From assembly GCA_024693325.1 (NCBI GenBank), contig JAILLA010000002.1:90597-154596 (forward strand): 64,000 bases of DNA. Direction: 5' to 3'. Below, one piece after another: positions 18,439-25,609 of the stretch. The notes under the pieces are model-generated. The model made no database searches and was not told where the DNA came from. It saw nothing but the letters and a program-made list of their open reading frames with translations. This stretch comes from Solobacterium sp. GTDB taxonomy: Bacteria; Bacillota_I; Bacilli_A; Erysipelotrichales; Erysipelotrichaceae. Made by a program: the position numbers and the translations under genes. Position 1 is the stretch's first letter; the number at the start of each line of letters is the position of its first letter.

Positions 18439-19419
18439 ATGAAAAAGTATATATCTGTATTATTATCTGCGATGATGATGCTCGTTTGTCTGACAGGGTG
18501 TTCCGGTCAGAACGGTAACTCAGAGCAGGAACAAAGAAAATTCAGGATCACAACTACGATCTTCCCGATATACGACTGGGTCATGAGTATCCTCGGTGAA
18601 CATGCGGAAGAGGCAGATGTAACGATGCTGCTGAACAGCGGGGCAGATCTGCACAGTCATCAGCCGACAGCTGATGATATTATGAAGATCTCCACCAGCG
18701 ATGTGTTTATTTATATCGGCGGAGAATCCGATGAATGGGTCGAAGACGCGCTGAGCACCGCTGCCAACAAAAACATGGTCGTTCTGAATCTGATGGATAT
18801 CCTGGGAGATGGTGCCAAGGAAGAAGAAACCGTCGAAGGTATGCAGGAAGAAGAACATAAAGATGAACATGAAGAGGAAGCGGAATATGATGAGCATATC
18901 TGGCTGTCTCTCAGAAACGCGTCAGTGCTCGTCAACAGCATCTCGAAAGTACTGCAGTCTGCTGACCGTGAACACGCGGCAGATTATGAGAAGAATACCG
19001 CGTCCTACACAGCGAAACTGGAAGAACTGGATCAGAACTACAAGGATGCGGTATACGCATCAAATTACGACACTCTGCTGTTCGGGGACCGTTTCCCGTT
19101 CCGTTATCTGACCGATGATTACGGATTGTCTTATTACGCGGCATTTGCCGGTTGTTCCGCGGAAGCAGAAGCCAGCTTTGAAACAGTTGTATTCCTTGCG
19201 AAGAAGGTTGATGAACTGAAACTGCATTCGGTCATGACGATCGAAGGCACGGATCACAGGATCGCTGAAACGATCATCAGAAACACTGAAACGAAGGACC
19301 AGCAGATCCTTGTCATGGATTCCATGCAGGCTGTGACAGGGGAAGACGTTCAGAACGGTACAACATATCTTTCCATCATGAATAAGAACCTTGAAGTTCT
19401 GAAGGAAGCGCTGGAATGA
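18439..19419 (+). CDS. Zinc/manganese-type ABC substrate-binding lipoprotein
   Basis: This is a ZnuA/AdcA-like (cluster A-I) metal-binding protein. From the ATG at 18439 (326 residues) a lipoprotein signal ends in LTGC (Cys21). The family pattern follows: TTIFPIYDWV, then GADLHSHQPTADD with metal-ligand His residues, ADVFIYIGG-type segment with ESDEWVEDAL, an acidic His-rich loop (about 135-155) and EYDEHIWLS. The C-terminal half has TIEGTDHRIAETI. In-frame ATGs at 18427 and 18433 are alternatives; none has a strong ribosome binding site. No permease or ATPase gene of the transporter is adjacent, which is unusual. The palindrome upstream suggests metal-dependent repression. Confidence 0.9.
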   Translation: MKKYISVLLSAMMMLVCLTGCSGQNGNSEQEQRKFRITTTIFPIYDWVMSILGEHAEEADVTMLLNSGADLHSHQPTADDIMKISTSDVFIYIGGESDEWVEDALSTAANKNMVVLNLMDILGDGAKEEETVEGMQEEEHKDEHEEEAEYDEHIWLSLRNASVLVNSISKVLQSADREHAADYEKNTASYTAKLEELDQNYKDAVYASNYDTLLFGDRFPFRYLTDDYGLSYYAAFAGCSAEAEASFETVVFLAKKVDELKLHSVMTIEGTDHRIAETIIRNTETKDQQILVMDSMQAVTGEDVQNGTTYLSIMNKNLEVLKEALE

Positions 19420-19441
19420 ATCTGACAGGAGGGATCAAATA

Positions 19442-20071
19442 ATGAAGAAATGGATCAGGATCTGTTTATGCCTGATGTTTATGATCAGTCTGACTGCCTG
19501 CAGCAAACGCACACAGACATCCGACAGGGCGAAGAACAAGACTTCCGGTGTCAGTGACGTGCTTGCGGCAGGCATGGCTGAAGCAGATGCTCAGGAAACA
19601 GCTGAAAGTACAGTGCCGGCAGAAACACCTGAAAGCACGATAGAAGCTGAAATGACTGCACAAAGCACAGAAGAACCGGTAATGGAGACAACACCGGAAC
19701 CCTCTGAAGAAACAGCTGATCCGTATGAGGTCATTGATATCGACCTGACGGTCATGTCCGCCACAATGGTATATTCCCAGGTGTCAGACATTATGGCCGA
19801 TCCGGACGCGTATGTCGGCAAGATCATGAAAATGAGAGGTCTTCTGACGGTATTCCACAGTGAAGAGACCGGGAAATACTATTTCGGATGTCTGATCCAG
19901 GATGCCACTGCCTGCTGTGCGCAGGGGATCGAATTCGAACTGGCAGGTGATTATCAGTATCCGGAAGATTATCCGCCGGAGAATACGGAGATCACGGTTG
20001 TCGGTGTATTTGACACATACATTGAGGGCGTCGGTCTGTACTGTACGCTGAGAAACGCTGAGTTTGCCTGA
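19442..20071 (+). CDS. Lipoprotein with acidic linker and a Cys-pair domain
   Basis: A 209-residue lipoprotein: signal ending SLTAC (Cys20), a long Thr/Glu/Ala-rich linker (about 35-95) and a compact C-terminal domain (about 100-209). That domain reads as a beta-rich, OB-fold-like unit with VGKIMKMRGLLTVF, then DATACCAQGIEFEL and a final VVGVFDTYIEG segment. A CC pair in this setting recalls the C-terminal part of the YcgQ (TIGR03943) proteins seen near zinc transport genes; I make this comparison from memory and it needs a profile search. It follows the metal-binding lipoprotein by 22 bases with AGGAGGGATC as ribosome binding site, so a shared role in metal handling is likely. Confidence 0.75.
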   Translation: MKKWIRICLCLMFMISLTACSKRTQTSDRAKNKTSGVSDVLAAGMAEADAQETAESTVPAETPESTIEAEMTAQSTEEPVMETTPEPSEETADPYEVIDIDLTVMSATMVYSQVSDIMADPDAYVGKIMKMRGLLTVFHSEETGKYYFGCLIQDATACCAQGIEFELAGDYQYPEDYPPENTEITVVGVFDTYIEGVGLYCTLRNAEFA

Positions 20072-20091
20072 TATCTGGAAATCTGATCATG

Positions 20092-20121
20092 CCGGAGACC
20101 AATGTGTTTCCGGTTTTCTTT
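20092..20121 (+). terminator. Terminator of the metal lipoprotein operon
   Basis: CCGGAGAC pairs with GTTTCCGG (one G-T pair), with a 6-base loop and TTTTCTTT after it. Confidence 0.75.
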
Positions 20122-20180
20122 ATGCAGCAGGTATAATAGTGATTGCCGGACAGATAAGATCCGTTATGAAAGGACAGCAT

Positions 20181-20948
20181 ATGACAGAGGAATGGTTTAC
20201 CGTCGAACAGATCGACCGGGATACATTTGCCATCAGTGAATACGGTCATTGGGAACAGGCGCACTGTTATCTTTTGATCGGTGAAACACAGGCCGCATTG
20301 ATCGATACCGGAATGGGTGTATCCGATATCCGAAAAGTCACCGATCAGCTGACACAGCTGCCTGTACGGGTACTGACCACACATGTGCACTGGGACCATA
20401 TCGGAGGACATGGGCTGTATTCAGACCTTTCTGTACATGAACTGGAGCAGGAATGGCTTGAATCGTCTTTCCCGCTACCGGAGGCGGCTGTACGTCAAAA
20501 TCTGACCTGTATGTCATGCAGGTTTCCGGAAGGATTTGATCCTGCGGCTTATCATGTGTTCCAGGGGAAGGCATCGCATCTGCTCCATGACGGGGATAGT
20601 ATTGATCTAGGTAACAGGAAGATCATCGTCATCCATACACCCGGACATTCGCCGGGTCACTGCTGTTTTTGGGAAGCGGACAGACAGTATCTGTATACAG
20701 GTGACCTGATCTACAGCGGGTGCCTGTATGCTTACTATCCGTCTACCGACCCATATCAGTTCTGGCAGTCCATCAGGAAGGCCGGGGAGCTTCCGGTCAG
20801 AAGGATCCTGCCCGGACACAATCGTCTGGATATCGGTACTGACATCATTGAACGGATCGAGACTGCTTTTGCGCAGCTGTACAAGGAAAATGAACTGAAA
20901 CAGGGATCCGGGTTATTCGATTATCCGGATTTCCAGATTCATATTTAG
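20181..20948 (+). CDS. Metallo-beta-lactamase-fold hydrolase
   Basis: A 255-residue cytoplasmic hydrolase. The ATG at 20181 follows AAAGGA; the long upstream extension of the frame overlaps the previous terminator and is rejected. Metal ligands are visible: THVHWDHIGGH (about 68-78, the HXHXDH motif), a His in HTPGHSPGHC, the bridging Asp in LYTGDLIY and the last His in PGHNRLD. This is the glyoxalase-II/RNase-Z-like subgroup, too small for RNase J. A TATAAT at 20132-20137 lies 49 bases upstream. Substrate cannot be inferred. Confidence 0.88.
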   Translation: MTEEWFTVEQIDRDTFAISEYGHWEQAHCYLLIGETQAALIDTGMGVSDIRKVTDQLTQLPVRVLTTHVHWDHIGGHGLYSDLSVHELEQEWLESSFPLPEAAVRQNLTCMSCRFPEGFDPAAYHVFQGKASHLLHDGDSIDLGNRKIIVIHTPGHSPGHCCFWEADRQYLYTGDLIYSGCLYAYYPSTDPYQFWQSIRKAGELPVRRILPGHNRLDIGTDIIERIETAFAQLYKENELKQGSGLFDYPDFQIHI

Positions 20949-21030
20949 ATTGCAAAAACAACAAAACGAATTATCATAAACATATCTTTTGCCGTTTCTG
21001 TATCAAACGTCAGCTGATCCCGGAGGTCAT

Positions 21031-21717
21031 ATGAAGAAAAGGAAGATGCTGTCTTCAGAAGCAGCTTATATCATTGGCATCATCGTGCTCGCACTGGGCA
21101 CTGCTTTTATGGAACGTGCCGATTTCGGCATGTCCATGGTAGTCGCGCCGGCGTATTTGTTTTATCTGAAATTATCTCAGTCTTTTGCATGGTTTTCATT
21201 CGGTATGGCGGAATACTGTTTCCAGGCAGTACTGCTGGTCATCATTGCGCTGTTCATGCGCAGGTTCAAAACCATGTATCTGTTTTCGTTTGTGACTGCG
21301 TTTCTTTACGGGATCATACTGGACCTGATGATGGGAGCTGTCGGCAGGATCACGCTGGAAGGAATGGCCGGAAGGATCGTATTTTTCCTCTGCGGATTGG
21401 TACTCTGCTCATTCGGCGTAGCACTGCTGTTTCATACCTATATTGCTCCGGAAGCTTATGAGCTGATGGTCAAGGAAATCTCCGCCAAAACAGGCGAGGA
21501 TATCACAAAGGTCAAAACGATCTATGATATCTGCAGCTGTGCACTGGCAGTCATCCTGTCTTTCCTGTTTTTCGGCTTTGGGCACTTTGAGGGTGTCAAG
21601 GCGGGTACGATCTTCTGCGCATTGATCAATGGCTGGACGATCGGTAAGTGCAGCAGCCTGCTGGAATCGCTGTTTGATTTCCGGGATGCCTGGGATCTGA
21701 AAAGATACTTTGCTTAG
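21031..21717 (+). CDS. YitT/DUF6198-like membrane protein
   Basis: This is a 228-residue polytopic membrane protein, started at the ATG (21031) behind CCCGGAGG. It opens with LSSEAAYIIGIIVLALGTAFMERADFGMSMVVAPAYL, the arrangement seen in the COG2364 superfamily, but is more divergent than the protein at 12154. About five or six helices are visible, with a cytoplasmic loop holding VKEISAKTGEDITKVKTIYD (about 155-175). Function is unknown. Confidence 0.75.
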   Translation: MKKRKMLSSEAAYIIGIIVLALGTAFMERADFGMSMVVAPAYLFYLKLSQSFAWFSFGMAEYCFQAVLLVIIALFMRRFKTMYLFSFVTAFLYGIILDLMMGAVGRITLEGMAGRIVFFLCGLVLCSFGVALLFHTYIAPEAYELMVKEISAKTGEDITKVKTIYDICSCALAVILSFLFFGFGHFEGVKAGTIFCALINGWTIGKCSSLLESLFDFRDAWDLKRYFA

Positions 21718-21778
21718 GCATATTCCGGTCTTACGGAGCCGTTCAGCAGCGAAATAACTGAAAAATACAAAAAATACC

Positions 21779-21821
21779 CTGCGTCAGGTATTGCTTGTGA
21801 CGCAGCGTCATGTTCTACAGT
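21779..21821 (+). promoter_or_regulatory. MerR-type promoter with nested palindromes
   Basis: TTGCTT (21791-21796) and TACAGT (21816-21821) are 19 bases apart, the long spacer typical of MerR-controlled promoters. The spacer holds the palindrome TGACGC-A-GCGTCA (21798-21810). A third copy of GCGTCA at 21781-21786 makes a wider inverted repeat CTGCGTCA/TGACGCAG (21779-21805). The site precedes the MerR gene itself, so it is probably autoregulatory. The transcript leader would be only about 15 bases but includes the ribosome binding site. Confidence 0.65.
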
Positions 21822-21842
21822 TGAGGCAGGAGGTGAAAAGCT

Positions 21843-22577
21843 GTGTCCAGATATACGACAGGTGAGATCGCAAAGATATGCGGTGTGACGGTCAGGACCG
21901 TACAGTATTATGATACACGCGGTATTCTTGTACCCTCTGAACTGTCGGAAGGAGGCAGAAGGCTTTATTCGGAAGATGATCTGAAAAAGATGAGGATCAT
22001 CTGCTTCCTGCGTGAGATCGGTCTGAAGATCGACGCAATCTCACAGATCCTGAAAGAGGATGATCCGGACAGTCTGATCAGGCTGCTGCTGGATCAGCAG
22101 GAAATGAACCTGAAGCAGGAGATCTCCGAGCGTAAAGAACAGCTCGAAAAGGTAACCATGCTCAGGTCGGAACTGAAACAGCTGGAAAGCATTTCTGCCG
22201 AGTCGATCGGGGACATAGCGTATACCATGTCTAACAGAGAACAACTGAAAAAAATACACCGGAACCTTCTGTATATGGCATTGCCGGTAACGATGCTTGA
22301 ACTGGCAGGCATCATTGTCTGGATCGTGACGGGAAACTGGCATCTGTTTGTGCTGTATGTCATCGTTGCCGTGATCTGGGCTGTACCGTTTTCCAGATAC
22401 TATTTCAATCATGTTTCCTATATCTGCCCGCAATGCCATACAGTCTTCCGGCCTTCATTCAAGGAAGCGGTATTTGCAAACCATACACTGACTGCCAGAA
22501 AACTGACATGTCCGGAATGCGGACATCATGGTTTCTGCGTTGAAACAGCAGGAACGGAGGAAGCGGATCATGAATGA
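21843..22577 (+). CDS. Membrane-anchored MerR regulator with a zinc ribbon
   Basis: This regulator starts with GTG at 21843 behind AGGAGGTG and has 244 residues. Residues 1-70 form a canonical MerR winged helix (YTTGEIAKICGVTVRTVQYYD). A coiled coil follows (about 85-118). Unusually, two membrane helices come next (about 145-163 and 167-185) and the tail ends in a zinc ribbon with CPQC (195-198) and CPEC (223-226). Typical MerR sensors have a soluble effector domain, so this is a membrane-tethered one-component regulator. The next gene, for a CPBP membrane protease, overlaps it by 8 bases. A palindrome-bearing promoter with a 19-base spacer lies directly upstream. Confidence 0.88.
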   Translation: MSRYTTGEIAKICGVTVRTVQYYDTRGILVPSELSEGGRRLYSEDDLKKMRIICFLREIGLKIDAISQILKEDDPDSLIRLLLDQQEMNLKQEISERKEQLEKVTMLRSELKQLESISAESIGDIAYTMSNREQLKKIHRNLLYMALPVTMLELAGIIVWIVTGNWHLFVLYVIVAVIWAVPFSRYYFNHVSYICPQCHTVFRPSFKEAVFANHTLTARKLTCPECGHHGFCVETAGTEEADHE

Positions 22578-23454
22578 GCGGAATAAATCTGTGATCAGAT
22601 ATCTGCTGTTCACATTCCTGATTGCGTATATCATTCAGGGAGCTGCAGCTGTTCTGTACCGGAAAGGTCAGATGCAGATCGGTCAGCTTGTCATTGCACT
22701 GATGATGTTTGTACCGATGCTGTCGGTATTATTGAGCGGCAACAGTCTTAAGGGTATGGGCTGGAAGCCGGTGCTGAAAGGGAATGTGAAAGCGATCCTG
22801 ACAGCCTGGTTCCTGCCGGCAGTCCTGACGTTCCTCGGAGCGCTGATTTATTTCCTGATCTTCCCGGGTCATTTTGATCTCAGCGGCAGTTTCCTTGATG
22901 AAAGCGTGCCGGGTGCTCTGGAGCAGCTGGAAGCACAGGGGCTCACTTATACCATGTATGTCCTGATCACAGCGGTATCCTGCGTAACCTATACACCTCT
23001 GATCAATATGGTCCCGGCTGTCGGGGAAGAAGCGGGATGGCGGGGATTTCTCTATCCGCAGCTGAAGGAAATGTACGGCAGAACGAAAGGAATCCTGTTG
23101 GGCGGAGTGATCTGGGGTGCCTGGCACTGGCCGCTGATCTGGCTGATCGGTTATGAATACGGAACGGATTATCCGGGCTTTCCAGTAGTAGGCATGCTGG
23201 TATTCTGTGTATTTACGATCGGTTTAGGGATCCTGCATGATGTGCTGTATGAAAAGAGCAGATGCATCTGGATCCCGGCGCTCCTGCATGGGTCACTGAA
23301 TGGGGCAGCCACGATCCCTCTTGCAATATGCAGAACGGATACCGGTCCGGCAAGACTGCTGGGACCTGCACCGAACGGTCTGATCGCAGGCCTGCCGATG
23401 CTTGTGTGCGCTGTGATCATACTGATGAAAACGAAACAGAAAACAGTTCAATAA
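22570..23454 (+). CDS. CPBP-family intramembrane protease
   Basis: An integral membrane CAAX/bacteriocin-processing-type (Abi) protease of 295 residues with about eight helices. The catalytic motif EEAGWRG (153-159) is intact, with His186 in WGAWHWP and a later His in LLHGSLNGA. The ATG at 22570 lies inside the end of the MerR gene; longer upstream starts are not supported. Family members process peptides, modify immunity to bacteriocins or cleave membrane proteins. Because it overlaps a membrane-bound MerR regulator, that regulator is an obvious candidate partner or substrate. Confidence 0.88.
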   Translation: MNERNKSVIRYLLFTFLIAYIIQGAAAVLYRKGQMQIGQLVIALMMFVPMLSVLLSGNSLKGMGWKPVLKGNVKAILTAWFLPAVLTFLGALIYFLIFPGHFDLSGSFLDESVPGALEQLEAQGLTYTMYVLITAVSCVTYTPLINMVPAVGEEAGWRGFLYPQLKEMYGRTKGILLGGVIWGAWHWPLIWLIGYEYGTDYPGFPVVGMLVFCVFTIGLGILHDVLYEKSRCIWIPALLHGSLNGAATIPLAICRTDTGPARLLGPAPNGLIAGLPMLVCAVIILMKTKQKTVQ

Positions 23455-23468
23455 TCATGGAATACAAG

Positions 23469-23497
23469 GCATCTTCCGGAGCGGGAGATGCTTTTTT
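23469..23497 (+). terminator. Terminator of the MerR-CPBP operon
   Basis: GCATCT pairs with AGATGC around an 11-base loop and is followed by six T residues. Confidence 0.8.
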
Positions 23498-23566
23498 CCA
23501 GTTTCTGGAAATCAATGGAATTTGCTGTTTACAATTCATATACTGTAGTCAAAGGAGAACAGGTAT

Positions 23567-24148
23567 ATGACAAAAAAAGCAGAGATCGTAATTGCCGGTG
23601 GATTTGAAGAAGGCGAAGCACTTGTTATCGTGGACATTCTGAGAAGGTGCGGAATCGACTGCAGATCTGCAGGTCTCACAGACAAAGAAGTAACAGGAGC
23701 ACATGCTATCACACTGATGTGCGATAAAACACTTGATGAAACAACAAAGGAAGCAGACATGATCATTCTGCCGGGCGGATACGGCGGAACCGAAGCAATG
23801 GGCGGCAGTGAATATCTGAGGGATGTACTGCTCAGCATGAACGACAGCGGTAAATACGTATGCGCAATATGCGCTGCTCCGGAAGTTCTGTTCAAGGCAG
23901 GACTGTTGAAGGACAAAAAGTTCACAGCTTATCCCGGATATGAATCAAAGATCACTGACGGTACATATCTGACTGATCTGGTCGTCAAAGACGGAAACAT
24001 CATTACAGGCCGCGGACCTTCCGTAGCTTATGCATTCGGATATTACCTGGCTTCAGTACTTGGTGCTGATGTACAGCCGGTCAAGGACAAGATGCTCTAC
24101 GACCATACATTCGATGAAAGCGCAGTAACGATCACAGAAGTACAGTAA
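23567..24148 (+). CDS. DJ-1/PfpI-family protein (first copy)
   Basis: A 193-residue cytosolic protein of the DJ-1 superfamily. The reactive Cys is Cys102 in the nucleophile elbow VCAICAAP, with the conserved acid at Glu17 (FEEGEA) and the PGGYGGTEAM loop (69-78). This combination is closest to the YajL/DJ-1 (TIGR01383) branch, linked to glyoxal and glycation damage and oxidative stress. CAAAGGAG precedes the ATG. It is followed at 20 bases by a second DJ-1 gene and then by an RpiR-type regulator, so the three form one operon. Confidence 0.9.
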   Translation: MTKKAEIVIAGGFEEGEALVIVDILRRCGIDCRSAGLTDKEVTGAHAITLMCDKTLDETTKEADMIILPGGYGGTEAMGGSEYLRDVLLSMNDSGKYVCAICAAPEVLFKAGLLKDKKFTAYPGYESKITDGTYLTDLVVKDGNIITGRGPSVAYAFGYYLASVLGADVQPVKDKMLYDHTFDESAVTITEVQ

Positions 24149-24168
24149 GAAAAGGGAGGCTGAATAAT

Positions 24169-24729
24169 ATGACAAAAGTAGCTATTCTGATGGCTGAAGG
24201 ATACGAAGAAAGCGAAACAATGCTGCTGGCTGACCTGCTCAGACGTGCAGAGATCGAAGCGGTCACATTTTCAACAACAGGAGAACAGTATGTAAAAGGC
24301 ATGAACGGGATCATGCTGAAGGCTGACCAGCTGTTCTCACATGATGCTGTCAGCGAATGCGATGCTGTATTCTTCCCGGGCGGAAGACCCGGCGGCCCGA
24401 ATCTGATCGCAGATCCGGAAGTGATCCGCATTGCCCGTGAATTCAATGAACAGGGCAAGTTTGTTACAGCGATGTGCTTCGGTACAAGAGTGCTCCCTGC
24501 AGCAGGCATCATCGAAGGAAGACGCCTGACAGGTTATACAGGCTATGAACAGTTCATGGAAGGCGCATGCTTCCTGGGCGATGAGCTGACCGTTACAGAC
24601 GGAAATATGGTCACATCACAGGGTCCTGCAACTGTTATGCCGTTTGCATTCGCGCTGATCGAAGCATTGGGCAAAGAAACTGCGGACATTAAGAAAAGAA
24701 TGCTTTATGATTTAGCCGGAGGAAGATAA
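24169..24729 (+). CDS. DJ-1/PfpI-family protein (second copy)
   Basis: A 186-residue paralog of the preceding protein. The nucleophile is Cys103 in TAMCFGTRVLP, with Glu15 (YEESET) as the partner acid and PGGRPGGPNL (70-79) as the loop. The elbow differs from the first copy (FGT in place of AAP), so the two may act on different substrates. The ribosome binding site is GGGAGG. Tandem copies point to duplication with divergence. Confidence 0.9.
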   Translation: MTKVAILMAEGYEESETMLLADLLRRAEIEAVTFSTTGEQYVKGMNGIMLKADQLFSHDAVSECDAVFFPGGRPGGPNLIADPEVIRIAREFNEQGKFVTAMCFGTRVLPAAGIIEGRRLTGYTGYEQFMEGACFLGDELTVTDGNMVTSQGPATVMPFAFALIEALGKETADIKKRMLYDLAGGR

Positions 24730-24747
24730 TTCCTCAGGAGGTCCTGA

Positions 24748-25515
24748 ATGATATACAGCAGACTGCCGGTGCTTTTCCTGGGCACGATCACAAGTGAGAA
24801 ATACGGAGCCGCAAATGCGGCGATCGCTTCGACGATCCTGCATAATCTTCATAAAGCGAAGAATTACGGGATCCAGGACATTGCCGACATGTGCAATGTA
24901 TCCGTCAGTTCCATATCGCGTTTCTGTACGCAGATTGGTCTTTCCGGTTTTGCTGAGTTCAGAGAGATCCTGATGAATGCGGATCTTTCACTGGAACAGC
25001 AGTCTTTCCATGAAGAACCTGATGAACGGTACAGGGAATACGAGGAAAATACTGTCTCGGCGATCCGTGAAGTCAGCAGATCGATCGACAGGGAAGCACT
25101 GAACAGACTGATCAGTGACATCCGTCAGTATGACAGGATCGCTGTATTCGGACTGCTGAAAGCACAGTCGGCAGCGATATCACTTGCTTCGGATCTGATG
25201 TTCTGCGGAAAACAGATATACTCAAATGTTTCTTTCTCCGAACAGATCGAATACCTGAAGTCTGCCGGCAAAAATGATCTGGTCCTGATCTTCTCGTATA
25301 CGGGAAGTTACTTTGAAGGGGTCGAACGGAGTCTGAGTCAGTCTTCGCTGCGTGCCAGGGTTTGGATGATATCAGGCGGCAGACAGCATCCTTCTTTCAT
25401 CCGGAATGTACTGCGGTTTGACTCCAGACTGGATCAGGCATCCCACCCGTACCAGCTGCTGTATATGGCGACTGTCATTGCGCAGGAGTATATGTATCAG
25501 TACAGCGATCAGTAA
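24748..25515 (+). CDS. MurR/RpiR-family regulator (HTH plus SIS)
   Basis: A 255-residue regulator. Residues about 1-75 form the RpiR-type helix-turn-helix (IQDIADMCNVSVSSISRFCTQIGL). Residues about 105-240 form the SIS domain, which binds phosphosugars, with FGLLKAQSAAISLASDLMFCG and LIFSYTGSYFEG. The Ser/Thr-rich SIS loop (SYTGS) is intact. The ribosome binding site AGGAGGTCC lies 18 bases after the second DJ-1 gene, so the three genes are co-transcribed. A phosphosugar sensor next to glycation-repair-type proteins suggests control by sugar-phosphate stress; that is an inference. Confidence 0.9.
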   Translation: MIYSRLPVLFLGTITSEKYGAANAAIASTILHNLHKAKNYGIQDIADMCNVSVSSISRFCTQIGLSGFAEFREILMNADLSLEQQSFHEEPDERYREYEENTVSAIREVSRSIDREALNRLISDIRQYDRIAVFGLLKAQSAAISLASDLMFCGKQIYSNVSFSEQIEYLKSAGKNDLVLIFSYTGSYFEGVERSLSQSSLRARVWMISGGRQHPSFIRNVLRFDSRLDQASHPYQLLYMATVIAQEYMYQYSDQ

Positions 25516-25546
25516 ACCGCAGACATAACAATACATCATTCAACTG

Positions 25547-25575
25547 ACTGTACCAAAATCGGTACAGTTTTTTTA
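25547..25575 (+). terminator. Terminator of the DJ-1/RpiR operon
   Basis: ACTGTACC pairs perfectly with GGTACAGT around a 6-base loop, then seven T residues. Confidence 0.88.
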
Positions 25576-25594
25576 ATAGCAGCCTGAATGAGTT

Positions 25595-25600
25595 TATAAT
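25595..25600 (+). promoter_or_regulatory. -10 box touching the lipase gene start
   Basis: A perfect TATAAT ends one base before the ATG at 25601. A transcript from it would begin near 25607, so translation must start at the ATG at 25610 or later, almost without a leader. Confidence 0.5.
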
Positions 25601-25609
25601 ATGAATGAA

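Noticed and set aside
20064..20180. Longer start for the MBL hydrolase
   Set aside because: Would translate through the preceding terminator and has no ribosome binding site; the ATG at 20181 has AAAGGA.
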